Shown: in pieces, positions 41,020 to 49,660 of the stretch
How positions within the stretch are numbered: the first letter of the stretch is position 1
Layout of the letters: each line of letters begins with the position of its first letter
DNA from: JBFMCT01 sp046565765
GTDB lineage: Bacteria; Actinomycetota; Acidimicrobiia; Acidimicrobiales; AC-14
Length of the DNA: 64,000 nucleotides
NCBI GenBank assembly: GCA_046565765.1
Contig: JBKHXX010000078.1
Coordinates: 1 to 64,000 of the forward strand
Direction: 5' to 3'
Notes under the pieces: generated by a model
Told to the model about the DNA's origin: nothing
What the model saw: the letters and a program-made list of their open reading frames with translations, nothing else
The model's database searches: none
Translations under genes and position numbers: made by a program

Positions 41020-42402
41020 GTGAAGGCTCGGGCCCGGCCGGAGGCGGAGGCGTCCCGCCAGCTCCGCACCGTCCGGAACCTGGCGACGATCCGGTGGGCG
41101 GCGATCGTCTGGGCCCTCGTCCAGGTCACGACCTACTACCTGCCGTACCCGGCGGGCGTCTTCCCCTGGGCGTTGGCCGCGGTCGGGGTGCTGGTCGTGG
41201 GCAACACCGGGATCTGGCTCGCGCTCCCCCGCGCCTGCACCGCGGCGGCCGTCCGGCGCCTGGCCCTGGCGTCGGTGCTGGTGGACGGCATCGCCATCGT
41301 CCTGCTCGTGTTCGTCTACACCTTCGACCCCGACACCGCCATCTGGGCCGTCCTCTACATCGTCCCCCTGGGCGCAGCCGTCCTCTTCGAGCTGCGGGGG
41401 GCCCTGTGGACGATGGGCGTGGTGACCCTCCTCTACGTCGTGCGCGAGGTCTACGGGCACCTGGCCTTCGGCAACGAGCTGCTCCCCGTGTCGATCTCGT
41501 TCCGGATGGGGGTCGGGTTCATCATCGCCGCCTTCGCGGGGGCCATGGCCTCGGGCCTCCTCTCCCGGCTCCGTGAGCTGGCCGGCCTCAACCGCATCAC
41601 CCAGACCGTCGCCGACGAGCGGGAGCTCACCCGGGCGCTGGAGGCGGTCACAGGCGAGATGCTCTCCGTCCTCGACGTCCGCACCGCGGCCATCGGGCTG
41701 CTCGAGCCCCAGGCCGGCGCCGTCTCCGTCCTGTCGGAGTGCTCGGTGGACGGGGCCGAGGGAGGCCGCATGTCGGGCCACCGGTTCCCCGTCGAGGGGA
41801 GCCCCGCCCTCCAGGAGCTGGCCCGGGACGCCACGCCGGTGTTCCTCGCCGGTCCCGACGACCCGGCCGCCGGGCCCGAGCTGGCCGAGGTCATGCGGGC
41901 CGGCAGAGGCGGCGGGCTGCTGGTCGTCCCCCTCCAGGTCCGCAGCGAGACGATCGGCGCCATCCTGCTCGAGTCGTCGGAGCCGGGACGGCGGTTCAAG
42001 GCCGACGAGGTCTCCCTGGCCGAGACCGTCGCCGGCCAGATCGCAGGCGCCATCGAGAACGCCCGCCTCTTCGACGAGCTGGTCGAGTACGTGGAGCAGG
42101 TGAGCCGGGTGACGGCCGCGGCCAGCGCGGTCGAGTCGGGCACCTTCCGGGCCGAGATCCTCGACCAGGTCGGCGAGAGGTCGGACGCCCTCGGGCAGCT
42201 GGCCCGGGTGTTCCAGGGGATGGCCAGGGAGGTGGCCGCCCGTGAGCAGCGGCTGCGCCGGGAGGTGCAGCAGCTGCGCATCGAGATCGACGAGTCCCGC
42301 GCCGCCCGCCAGGTCGAGGAGATCACCGAGTCCGAGTACTTCCGGAGGTTGCAGATGAAGGTGGACGAGTTGCGCATCGAGACGGGCGGCAACCGCTCTT
42401 GA
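41020..42402 (+). CDS. Membrane protein with GAF domain and C-terminal coiled coil
   Basis: GTG 41020 gives 460 residues. About six membrane helices (residues 25-185) are followed by a GAF domain (200-350: AAIGLLEPQAGAVSVL, then GLLVVPLQVRSETIGAILLE). A coiled coil at the end reads EQRLRREVQQLRIEIDESRA and then AARQVEEITESEYFRRLQ. This last motif recurs beside MinD-like ATPases and adenylate-cyclase-type proteins in other bacteria. It overlaps the MinD-like gene (TTGA). It is probably the sensor of a three-gene module. Confidence 0.7.
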   Translation: MKARARPEAEASRQLRTVRNLATIRWAAIVWALVQVTTYYLPYPAGVFPWALAAVGVLVVGNTGIWLALPRACTAAAVRRLALASVLVDGIAIVLLVFVYTFDPDTAIWAVLYIVPLGAAVLFELRGALWTMGVVTLLYVVREVYGHLAFGNELLPVSISFRMGVGFIIAAFAGAMASGLLSRLRELAGLNRITQTVADERELTRALEAVTGEMLSVLDVRTAAIGLLEPQAGAVSVLSECSVDGAEGGRMSGHRFPVEGSPALQELARDATPVFLAGPDDPAAGPELAEVMRAGRGGGLLVVPLQVRSETIGAILLESSEPGRRFKADEVSLAETVAGQIAGAIENARLFDELVEYVEQVSRVTAAASAVESGTFRAEILDQVGERSDALGQLARVFQGMAREVAAREQRLRREVQQLRIEIDESRAARQVEEITESEYFRRLQMKVDELRIETGGNRS

Positions 42403-43139
42403 TCATCTCCATCCACTCCTTCCGGGGCGGGACCGGGAAGTCGAACACCACCGCCAACGTGGCCGCCGTCCTCGCCGGGGAGGGGCGTCACGTGGCGGTC
42501 GTGGACACCGACGTGCAGTCGCCCGGCATCCACGTCCTCTTCGGCGTCGACCAGGACCGCATCGACGGCACGCTGAACGACTACCTCTGGAACAAGCGGA
42601 ACATCAAGGACGCGGCCCACGACGTCACCCCCCCCGGACTGCCCGGGCGGGTGTGGCTGATCCCGGCCAGCATCCGGCCCCACGACATCGCCCGGGTCAT
42701 GCACGAGGGCTACGACGTGGGGCTGCTCAACGCCGGGTTCCGCCAGCTCATCCAGGAGCTCTCCCTCGACGCCCTGATCCTCGACACCCATCCCGGCCTG
42801 GGGGAGGAGACCCTCCTCTCCATCGCCATGTCCAACTCCCTGGCCATCCTCCTGCGGCCCGACCAGCAGGACTTCGAGGGCACCAAGGTCACCGTCAGCG
42901 TGGCCCGCAAGCTCCGGGTCCCCAAGATGGTGCTGGTGGTCAACAACACCCCGCCCATGTTCGACCTCGACGCGGTCAGGGGGCGGGTGGAGCGGGCCTA
43001 CGGCTGCGAGGTGGCTGCGGTGCTGCCCCACTCCCCGGAGATGATGGAGCTGTCCAGCGGCGGGATCTTCGCCCTGGCCAACCCCGACCACGTCCTCACC
43101 GGGCTGTACCGCCAGGTCGCCCGTTCCCTGATCTCCTGA
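42399..43139 (+). CDS. MinD/ParA-like ATPase
   Basis: TTG 42399 overlaps the preceding stop, giving 246 residues. The deviant Walker A motif FRGGTGKSNTTAN has Arg in place of the usual Lys before GG, followed by VAVVDTDVQSPGIHVLFG. Walker B is DALILDTHPGLGEETLL. It resembles MinD/CpaE-type ATPases rather than chromosomal ParA; no ParB or parS is near. It sits between the GAF membrane protein and the patatin, so may control assembly of a membrane signalling complex. Confidence 0.8.
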   Translation: MIISIHSFRGGTGKSNTTANVAAVLAGEGRHVAVVDTDVQSPGIHVLFGVDQDRIDGTLNDYLWNKRNIKDAAHDVTPPGLPGRVWLIPASIRPHDIARVMHEGYDVGLLNAGFRQLIQELSLDALILDTHPGLGEETLLSIAMSNSLAILLRPDQQDFEGTKVTVSVARKLRVPKMVLVVNNTPPMFDLDAVRGRVERAYGCEVAAVLPHSPEMMELSSGGIFALANPDHVLTGLYRQVARSLIS

Positions 43140-43150
43140 GCGGCCCCGAC

Positions 43151-45106
43151 GTGCCCGGGGGCCACGGGGAGGACGGCGCCACCGACCCTGACGACCTGCT
43201 CGACCCGAGCCAGCTGCTGGCCGGTCGGACGCGGCGGCGGGTGCCCCACCTGCTGTTCCTGCTGGAGAGCTGGTCCGACCGGCCGGGGGACGACGTCTTC
43301 GAGCTGCTGGAGTCCACCGAGGCGTTCGCGGGGATGACCCGGGAGCAGCTGGGCGGCGTGCTGCCCCTGCTGACCCCCTGCCACGTGCCGGCCGGGGAGG
43401 TCGTCGTCACGGAGGGCGAGCGCACCCCCGGCATCTACCTCGTCGCCTACGGCCGCCTGCGCGTCTACCACCACCGGGACGGCGAGGAGCTGTTCGTCAC
43501 CGAGCTCACCCCGGGCGACACCGTCGGCGAGGGCGAGGTGCTCACCGGCGCCCCGGCCACGGCCTCGGTGCGGGCGGTGAGGGACTCGCTGCTCCTGCGC
43601 CTGTCGCCGGAGGGGCTGGAGCGGGTGACCGACTGGCACCCCGAGATCCCCCTGCGGATGGCCAAGCGCCTGCTCCGCCGCTCGGTGGTCGGTGGCCGGA
43701 TGGTGCCGGAACGGTCGTCGGAGTCGGTCAGGACCATCGCCCTCGTCCCTGCCGGGCCCGAGCCGGTGCCGGCCCAGTTCGTCGCCCGGCTGCTGGACGC
43801 CCTGCGGTCGTTCGGCTCGGTGCACCACGTCTCCAGCCGGTCCATCGACGAGGAGCTGGGGGAGGGGACGGCCGAGACTCCCCTCCAGGACGCCCGCAAC
43901 GGACGGATCGTCGAATGGCTGCAGCGGACGGAGCGGGCCCACGCCCTCGTCGTGTACGAGGCCGACCCGGCGCCGACGATCTGGACGACGCGGTGCCTGC
44001 GCCAGGCCGACCGGGTGGTGCGGGTGGCCCGGGCCGCGGCCCCGGCCGCCCCCAACGCCATCGAGCAGGGCCTGCTGGCGCCCGGCAGCCCCTCCACGAC
44101 CGCCCGCCAGGAGCTGGTCCTGCTGCACGAGGGGTCGGGCCTGCCGGTGCGGACCGACCGGTGGATGGCGGCGCGGACGGTCGACGCCCACCACCACGTG
44201 CGGCTGGGTGACCCGTCGCACCACCGGCGGGTGGCGCGCCTGGTGACGGGGCGGGCGGTGGGCGTGGTGTTCGGTGGAGGCGGGGCCCGGGGGTCGGCCC
44301 ACCTGGGCGTGATCAGGGCCCTGGAGGACGCCGGCGTGCCCATCGACGTGGTCGGCGGCACCAGCATCGGCTCGGTGGCGGCCTTCATGTACGCCATGGG
44401 GTGGGACCACGACCGCCGGATGGAGAAGCTCCCCCTGTTCTTCTCCAGGCCCCTGATCCTCCAGCCGACCATCCCGCTGGTGTCGCTGTCGTCGGGCCGC
44501 CGCCTGACCCAGCTCATCGTGCGGGAGACCGAGCACCGGCTCATCGAGGACCTGTGGGTGCGGTACTTCTCGGTGTCCACCAACCTGTCCCAGGCGACCC
44601 AGTTCGTCCACCAACGGGGCGACCTGGCTACCTCGATCCGGGCCAGCGTGTCGTTGCCCGGAATCCTCCCGCCGGTGCGCCACGGGCGCGACCTTCTGGT
44701 CGACGGGGGGTTGCTCAACAACCTGCCCATCGACGTGATGCAGAACGTGATGGGCGGGGGCCGGATCATCGCCGTCGACCTGCGGCGGCGCGTCGAGCTG
44801 ACCATGCAGGCCGCGGTGGGCCCCGCCCTCTCCGGGTGGCACGTGCTGCTGCGGCGGGTGCGCCGGGGGCCGGAGCCCTTCGACCCCCCGGGGATCGGCG
44901 CCGTGCTGGCCCGCTCGGTGGAGCTGGCGGGGCTGCTGAACGACCGGGCCCTGCTCGACCGCCCCGGCCTGGACCTCTACCTCACGCCGCCGGGAGGCGC
45001 CATCGGCATGCTCGACTTCGACGCCGCCCCGCTCCTGGTGGACCAGGCGTACGAGTACACGCGGGAACGACTGCGCCAGACGCCGGCCTTCCAGGCCGGG
45101 CCCTGA
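43151..45106 (+). CDS. Cyclic-nucleotide-binding patatin-like phospholipase
   Basis: GTG 43151 gives 651 residues. Residues about 55-175 are a cNMP-binding (CRP-like) domain (VPAGEVVVTEGERTPGIYLV, then LTPGDTVGEGEVLTGAPATA). The middle region is of the NTE/SAM type. The patatin domain has the oxyanion hole GGGGARG (about 375-381), nucleophile elbow GTSIG (Ser about 405) and DGG (Asp about 518). It should hydrolyse phospholipid acyl esters at the membrane. It resembles bacterial neuropathy-target-esterase relatives. It follows the MinD-like gene by 11 bases. Confidence 0.85.
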   Translation: MPGGHGEDGATDPDDLLDPSQLLAGRTRRRVPHLLFLLESWSDRPGDDVFELLESTEAFAGMTREQLGGVLPLLTPCHVPAGEVVVTEGERTPGIYLVAYGRLRVYHHRDGEELFVTELTPGDTVGEGEVLTGAPATASVRAVRDSLLLRLSPEGLERVTDWHPEIPLRMAKRLLRRSVVGGRMVPERSSESVRTIALVPAGPEPVPAQFVARLLDALRSFGSVHHVSSRSIDEELGEGTAETPLQDARNGRIVEWLQRTERAHALVVYEADPAPTIWTTRCLRQADRVVRVARAAAPAAPNAIEQGLLAPGSPSTTARQELVLLHEGSGLPVRTDRWMAARTVDAHHHVRLGDPSHHRRVARLVTGRAVGVVFGGGGARGSAHLGVIRALEDAGVPIDVVGGTSIGSVAAFMYAMGWDHDRRMEKLPLFFSRPLILQPTIPLVSLSSGRRLTQLIVRETEHRLIEDLWVRYFSVSTNLSQATQFVHQRGDLATSIRASVSLPGILPPVRHGRDLLVDGGLLNNLPIDVMQNVMGGGRIIAVDLRRRVELTMQAAVGPALSGWHVLLRRVRRGPEPFDPPGIGAVLARSVELAGLLNDRALLDRPGLDLYLTPPGGAIGMLDFDAAPLLVDQAYEYTRERLRQTPAFQAGP

Positions 45107-45112
45107 GCGGAT

Positions 45113-45367
45113 CTACGGCTCGATCTTCTGCCACCAGTCGTAGGACTGGCGGCTGCTTTCCTCCCACTTGACGGGCCAGCCCTGCTTGAAGAAGTAGCTG
45201 GCGGACGTGCCGGGGTCCGCCGCCCGCAGCTCCCGCAGCTCCTGGCCGGGAGGGCGCTCGGGGGGCTGGGCGCTCGCCGGAGCGGCGCCGAGAAGCGTTC
45301 CCAGGGCGGTCACCGAGGCGGCCGCCAGGCCGCAGATCCGCCGCTTGGAGTTCTTTTCAGAGGGCAT
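45113..45367 (-). CDS. Small secreted protein of unknown function
   Basis: ATG 45367 gives 84 residues. A Sec signal (RRICGLAAASVTALGTLLGA then APASA) leaves a mature peptide of about 50 residues with PGTSASYFFKQGWPVKWEES and a conserved-looking aromatic end. No family is recognised. A palindromic element 55 bases upstream (45423-45446) is shared with the 26920-27258 promoter, so the two genes may be co-regulated. Confidence 0.6.
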   Translation of the reverse strand: MPSEKNSKRRICGLAAASVTALGTLLGAAPASAQPPERPPGQELRELRAADPGTSASYFFKQGWPVKWEESSRQSYDWWQKIEP

Positions 45368-45407
45368 CGCCGGATCGTAGGAGCGCCGGGCCCGCCGGGA
45401 AACGGTG

Positions 45408-46880
45408 CTAGCCGGCCTCCCCGATGGTGGTGCCAGCACCACCATCGGGTGCGCCTTCCCGCACGAACCCGAGCTCGTAGAGCTGGCGGAGGGAGGCCAG
45501 GGCGCGCCCGGCCAGGACGTCGGCAGGGATGTCGGTCTCGTCTGCGGCCTCGGCCAGCAGGTCACCCACGGTGCGCCGGCCGTCCATCCGCAGCAGCACG
45601 TGGAGCGCTTCGGGGCTCACCTCGTTGCGCAGCCCCACGCCGTCGTCGAGGACCATCTGAGCCGGGCTGGCTGCGTATCCCTCCTGGCCGTAGCTGAGGG
45701 ACTGCTCCAGGCGGTGCCCCCTCACCAGGGCGAGGCGGCGGCCCACCAGGTCGGCTTCGGCGGCCACGCCGTGGTCGAAGATCCGCAGCAGCTGGGCGCT
45801 GCCCGATCCCGAAGGCCCTCGGCCGATCTCGGCCTTGCGCACCCAGTTCTCGGCTCCTGACCGCCGTCGCAGGACCAGGGCGCCGATCCCCACCCGGTCC
45901 ACGCCCGTGTCGCGGTAATAGGCGAGCCAGCTGTCCAGGGCGGGCCCGAACTCCTCCGCCACCAGCGACTCGTGCCGGATCCAGACGGCGGCGTACTTCA
46001 CCGGGTCGAGCGCCTCGTAGAACAGCAGGAGGGCATCGCAGCCTGTTCCCTCGACCCAGGATCCGGGACGCTGCCACCACGGCTCGTCGGGGCCGATGAC
46101 CCAGTTGCACATGACGGTGGCGTAGCCGCCCTCCACCAGCCGCGCCGCCGCGCCGGTCACCACTTCCCGCGACATGGAGTCGGCGCCGCGCCCCCCGTCC
46201 CGGAACATGAACTCCGACGCGGGGGAGATGACGAACGGGGGGTTGGAGACGACCAGGTCGAACCGCTCGTCCCCGACGGGGTCGAACAGGTCGCCCTGGC
46301 GGCACTCCACCGTGGTGACGCCGTTCAGGGCGCAGTTGACGCTGGTGAGCCACAAGGCCCGGTCGTTGATGTCCACCGCGACGGTGCGGCCGGCGTGGTC
46401 GGCGGCCAGGAGGGCCTGGAGGCCCGCCCCGGTGCCGAGATCGAGCGCCGTTCCCACCGGCCGCCGGACGGTGAGGCTGGCCAGGGTGCGGGCGGCGGGT
46501 GTCCAGCCCAGCACGGAGTCGGGGCGCAGGCCCGAAGCGTCGCTCGGGTCGTGGGCGAACCACCTCCCGGCCGCCGGTGTGACCCGGACGCAGGCGTGAA
46601 CGGTGCCGGCGTCGAGCTCGACCAGGCCGGCCCCTTGCAACCCCTCCAGCGCCACGGGGCCCAGGGCTTCTTCGACGGGGACCCGATCGGTCCGCACGCC
46701 GAGCAGGAACACCCGGAGGATCCAGTCGAGGGCGTCGCCGCGATCGAGCCGGCGGAGGTGCACGGGGGTGTCCCCCTCCCGGACCCGCAGCTCGCTTCCC
46801 AGCCGCAGCCGCCCGATCGCCGCTTCCTCGGTGTAGCCCTCCCGCTGGAACACGGCCCGCAGACCTTCGAGCACATCCAA
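45408..46880 (-). CDS. SAM-dependent methyltransferase (N5-glutamine/RNA MTase-like, NPPF)
   Basis: TTG 46880 gives 490 residues; GTG 46874 is also possible. The Rossmann motif GTALDLGTGAGLQALLAA is followed by VAVDINDRALWLTSVNCALNG and the catalytic-loop motif DLVVSNPPFVISP. NPPF at this place marks N-methyltransferases of the HemK/RlmG group. An N-terminal winged-helix-like region (LRAVFQREGYTEEAAIGRL) and a C-terminal 130-residue helical region flank it. The substrate is unknown. Its last codons overlap palindrome copy 2. Confidence 0.75.
   Translation of the reverse strand: MDVLEGLRAVFQREGYTEEAAIGRLRLGSELRVREGDTPVHLRRLDRGDALDWILRVFLLGVRTDRVPVEEALGPVALEGLQGAGLVELDAGTVHACVRVTPAAGRWFAHDPSDASGLRPDSVLGWTPAARTLASLTVRRPVGTALDLGTGAGLQALLAADHAGRTVAVDINDRALWLTSVNCALNGVTTVECRQGDLFDPVGDERFDLVVSNPPFVISPASEFMFRDGGRGADSMSREVVTGAAARLVEGGYATVMCNWVIGPDEPWWQRPGSWVEGTGCDALLLFYEALDPVKYAAVWIRHESLVAEEFGPALDSWLAYYRDTGVDRVGIGALVLRRRSGAENWVRKAEIGRGPSGSGSAQLLRIFDHGVAAEADLVGRRLALVRGHRLEQSLSYGQEGYAASPAQMVLDDGVGLRNEVSPEALHVLLRMDGRRTVGDLLAEAADETDIPADVLAGRALASLRQLYELGFVREGAPDGGAGTTIGEAG
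45423..45446. promoter_or_regulatory. Palindromic operator-like element, copy 2
   Basis: Arms GATGGTGGTGC and GCACCACCATC flank a CA centre, giving 11-bp arms, longer than copy 1. It lies 55 bases upstream of the secreted protein start (45367) and within the last codons of the methyltransferase gene. On the opposite strand 21 of 22 core bases match the copy at 27315-27336, and flanking similarity extends towards the start codon on the same side. Confidence 0.6.
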
Positions 46881-46941
46881 GCCTGCAACCGTAGTGAGTC
46901 CGGCGCGAGCTGCCGTCCGCCTGCGGGGGTAGGAGTACGGC

Positions 46942-47463
46942 ATGCTCAACGACAAGCGAGTGCTGGTGCTGGCGGCCGACCTCTTCGAGGACATGGAGCT
47001 GCTCTATCCCGTGTACCGCCTCCGGGAGGAAGGGGTGGAGGTGGTGGTGGCGGGGCTCACCGACGATCCGGTGACAGGCAAGAAGGGCCACGGCCCGGTG
47101 CCCGTCGACACCACGGTGGGCGCCGTGGACGGCGGGTCGTTCGACGCCCTCGTCATCCCCGGCGGGTTCGCGCCCGACAAGCTGCGGCGGTCGAAGGAGG
47201 TGCTGGGGCTGGTCGAGTCCTTCAACGCGGCGGGCAAGCCCATCGCCTTCATCTGCCACGCCGGCTGGGTGCCCATCTCGGCCAGGATCGTGAAAGGGCG
47301 GCGGGCCACCAGCGTCGATGCCATCCGCGACGACATGGAGAACGCCGGCGCCGACTGGGTGGACGAGGCGTGCGTGGTCGACGCCAACCTCATCTCCGCC
47401 CGCACGCCCGCCGACCTGGGCCCGTGGATGAAGGCGATCCTGGCCGCCCTCGAGGCCGAGTAA
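46942..47463 (+). CDS. DJ-1/PfpI-family protein
   Basis: ATG 46942 gives 173 residues, the normal size. The nucleophile Cys105 lies in AFICHAGWVPIS, with the adjacent His, and the partner Glu is in LFEDMEL near residue 16. FDALVIPGGFAPDKLRRS is the conserved nucleotide-like loop. Members act as proteases, deglycases or glyoxalases; the exact role is debated. It is convergent with the DsrE-like gene, six bases apart, and divergent from the methyltransferase. Confidence 0.85.
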   Translation: MLNDKRVLVLAADLFEDMELLYPVYRLREEGVEVVVAGLTDDPVTGKKGHGPVPVDTTVGAVDGGSFDALVIPGGFAPDKLRRSKEVLGLVESFNAAGKPIAFICHAGWVPISARIVKGRRATSVDAIRDDMENAGADWVDEACVVDANLISARTPADLGPWMKAILAALEAE

Positions 47464-47469
47464 CCGCAG

Positions 47470-47838
47470 TCAGAAGGTCACCACCCGGTCCGCCTCCTGG
47501 ATGAGGCGGGCCACGTCGGGCGGTGTGACCCACCGGCCTCCCACCTCGGCCAGCTGCTCCTCGGTCGCCCCCCGGGCGACGGCGCAGCCCTTTCAGACGT
47601 AGACGGGGACGCCCACCTCCCGCGCCTTGGCGAACAGCTCGCCCAGGGGCGGGAGCCCCACCCCCTCGGTGGCCCCCACCACGTCGGGCCGGAGGAACTC
47701 GGTGGCGTCGCCGGCCAGCACGACGCCCGCCTCGTCGCCCACCTGGGCCGAGCCGTTGACGGCCAGGTGGAAGGGGATCGAGGCCCGGGTCGCGTCGGTG
47801 GAACCGCTCGACGCGATGTAGAGGATCCGCATGCTCAC
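47470..47838 (-). CDS. DsrE-family protein with in-frame TGA, probable selenoprotein
   Basis: The frame from GTG 47838 (overlapping the TetR stop, GTGA) has one TGA at 47595-47593 and then continues to TGA 47472-47470, 122 residues if TGA is read as selenocysteine. Residues 1-81 are DsrE-like (RILYIASSGSTDATRASIPF, LPPLGELFAKAREVGVPVYV). The continuation KGCAVARGATEEQLAEVGGR, then WVTPPDVARLIQEADRVVTF, completes the fold. TGA takes the first position of a CxxC-like motif, giving U-K-G-C. A 7-bp hairpin follows 12 bases after TGA. An ordinary nonsense mutation is the alternative. Confidence 0.75.
47564..47580 (-). promoter_or_regulatory. SECIS-like hairpin downstream of the in-frame TGA
   Basis: Read on the minus strand, GTCGCCC, loop GGG and GGGCGAC form a perfect 7-bp stem. 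It begins 12 bases after the TGA, and its loop lies 19 bases after it. Bacterial SECIS elements place a small G-containing apical loop about 16-37 bases downstream of the UGA, inside the coding region. The fit is good, but GC-rich hairpins are common in this genome. Confidence 0.5.
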
Positions 47839-48494
47839 ACGCTAGGCCCGGCGGCCGCGGCGGCCCGTTCGAGGCCGTCGAGCACCAGGTCGAGCCCGAA
47901 CTCGAACTCGTCGCCGAACCGGTAGCCGGGCTGGAGCACGTGCTCGAGGGCCAGCTCGGTGAGGTGCGGGTAGGCGCCGGCCGGCATCTGGCCGATGATC
48001 TCCCTGGTCAGCTCGGCCGTGTCCTCGGTCGTCTCGAACGGCAGGGTCGCCTCCTGGAGGGCGAACCCGTAGACGTAGCTGTCGAGGGCGGCGTAGGCGT
48101 GGGCCGTCAGCTCGATGGAGAAGCCGGCCCGCCGCAGGCAGCCGAGCACGGCGTCGTGGTGGCGGAGGGTGGCCGGGCCCGGCGAGCGGCGGGACTCCAT
48201 CAGCCCGATGGCCCACCGGTGGCGGCTCAACGCCCGGCGGGCCGAGACGGCCCGCTCTCGTAGGGCCGGTTTCCAGCCGACGTCCTGGGGCGGCAGGTCG
48301 ATCTCGGCGAAGACGACGTCGACCATCCCGTCCAGCAGGTCCCCCTTGTCGGCCACGTGGTTGTAGAGGGACATGGCCTCCACGCCGAGGCTCTCGCCCA
48401 GCTTGCGCATGCTGAGCGACCCGATCCCGTGCTCGTCGGCGAAGGCGAGGGCGGCTTTGAGCACCCGCTCCCGGTTCAGCGTCTCCCTGGGCAC
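47835..48494 (-). CDS. TetR-family regulator (TetR_C type)
   Basis: The start at 48494 gives 219 residues. The N-terminal helix-turn-helix reads RVLKAALAFADEHGIGSLSMRKLGESLGVEAMSLYNHV, typical of TetR. The C-terminal ligand domain matches TetR_C_1. It overlaps the DsrE gene (GTGA), so both form one transcript. Two matching palindromes (48516-48552) lie between it and the divergent MDR dehydrogenase, and it probably represses both. Confidence 0.85.
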   Translation of the reverse strand: MPRETLNRERVLKAALAFADEHGIGSLSMRKLGESLGVEAMSLYNHVADKGDLLDGMVDVVFAEIDLPPQDVGWKPALRERAVSARRALSRHRWAIGLMESRRSPGPATLRHHDAVLGCLRRAGFSIELTAHAYAALDSYVYGFALQEATLPFETTEDTAELTREIIGQMPAGAYPHLTELALEHVLQPGYRFGDEFEFGLDLVLDGLERAAAAAGPSV

Positions 48495-48515
48495 CTCAGC
48501 TCCCGGTCTTGACGG

Positions 48516-48552
48516 ACTTACGTCGTAAGTCTAGTCTGCTTACATCGTAAGT
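48516..48552. promoter_or_regulatory. Tandem TetR-type operators
   Basis: ACTTACGTCGTAAGT (48516-48530) and GCTTACATCGTAAGT (48538-48552) are near-palindromes sharing CTTAC and GTAAG half-sites, 22 bases centre to centre. They lie between the divergent tetR-dsrE and dehydrogenase genes, just upstream of the latter's ribosome-binding site. The position makes them probable operators of the TetR at 47835-48494. Confidence 0.7.
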
Positions 48553-48570
48553 ACGACGAGGAGGCACTCC

Positions 48571-49602
48571 ATGGAGACCACGATTCCCACCCCGCCGGGC
48601 ACCACCGGCGCCACCCCCACCATGGCGGCGATCGTGCAGGACCGCTACGGCGACGATCCCCGAACGGTGCTGCGCCACGACCGGATCGGCCGGCCCGGCA
48701 TCCGCGACGACGAGGTGCTGGTCCGGGTCCGCGCCGCCGGCGTCGACCGGGGGACGTGGCACCTGATGGCCGGGCGCCCCTACCTCATGCGGGCCATCGG
48801 CTTCGGCTTCCGGGGCCCGAAGACCCCGGTCCCCGGGCTGGACCTGGCCGGAACGGTCGAGGCCGTCGGCGCCAACGTCACCGCCTTCGCCGTCGGCGAC
48901 GAGGTCTTCGGCACCGCCGCCAGCGGCTCGTTCGCCCAGTACGCCGTGGCCAAGGCCGACAAGCTGGCAGCCAAGCCGGGCACCCTCACCTTCGAGCAGG
49001 CCGCGGCCGTGCCCGTGTCCGCCACCACCGCGCTCCAGGCCGTCCGGGACAAGGGTGGGGTGCAGGCCGGTGACCGCGTGCTGGTGATCGGCGCATCCGG
49101 TGGTGTGGGGTCCTACGCGGTACAGATCGCCAAGGCCTTCGGAGCCCACGTGACCGGCGTCGCCCGCACGTCAAAGCTCGACCTGGTGAGGGCCCTGGGG
49201 GCCGACGCCGTCCTCGACTACACCCGGGACGAGGTCACCGACGGCCGCCGCCGCTACGACGTGGTCGTCGACATCGGGGGGAACCGGCCGGTGAGGGAGC
49301 TGCGCCGGGCGCTCACCCCCAGGGGCCGGCTGGTGATCACCGGCGGCGAGGGCGGTGGCTCCGTGCTGGGCGGCATCGGGCGTAACCTGCGGGCCGCCCT
49401 CCTCTCGATGTTCGTCGGCCAGAAGCTCACCGCCTTCGTGGCGCGCCAGCGAGGCGATGACCTCGTGGCGTTGCGGGAGCTGGTCGAGACCGGCGCCCTG
49501 GTCCCCGCCCTCGACGGCACCTACCCGCTCGCCGCCGCAGCCGACGCGGTGTGCCACCTGGTCGAGGGGCGGGCCCGCGGCAAGGTCGTCGTGACGGTGT
49601 AG
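48571..49602 (+). CDS. MDR-family NAD(P)-dependent dehydrogenase (quinone oxidoreductase-like)
   Basis: ATG 48571 follows GAGGAGG, giving 343 residues. It is a zinc-free medium-chain dehydrogenase: VLVRVRAAGVDRGTWHLMAG, GLDLAGTVEAVG, AAVPVSATTALQAV, and NAD(P) site VLVIGASGGVGSYAVQIAK. It resembles quinone oxidoreductases and zeta-crystallin relatives. Divergent from a TetR with tandem operators, it is probably induced by a toxic quinone or aldehyde. Confidence 0.85.
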   Translation: METTIPTPPGTTGATPTMAAIVQDRYGDDPRTVLRHDRIGRPGIRDDEVLVRVRAAGVDRGTWHLMAGRPYLMRAIGFGFRGPKTPVPGLDLAGTVEAVGANVTAFAVGDEVFGTAASGSFAQYAVAKADKLAAKPGTLTFEQAAAVPVSATTALQAVRDKGGVQAGDRVLVIGASGGVGSYAVQIAKAFGAHVTGVARTSKLDLVRALGADAVLDYTRDEVTDGRRRYDVVVDIGGNRPVRELRRALTPRGRLVITGGEGGGSVLGGIGRNLRAALLSMFVGQKLTAFVARQRGDDLVALRELVETGALVPALDGTYPLAAAADAVCHLVEGRARGKVVVTV

Positions 49603-49660
49603 CGGACGCCCGGGCCCGGTTCGACGTAGGTCGGCTGGCAACCCCAGAACAGGAGGACCC

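Noticed and set aside
47593..47838. 81-residue DsrE protein ending at the first TGA
   Set aside because: The same frame continues with conserved DsrE C-terminal sequence after the TGA, so a short stop is less likely than Sec or a recent nonsense change.
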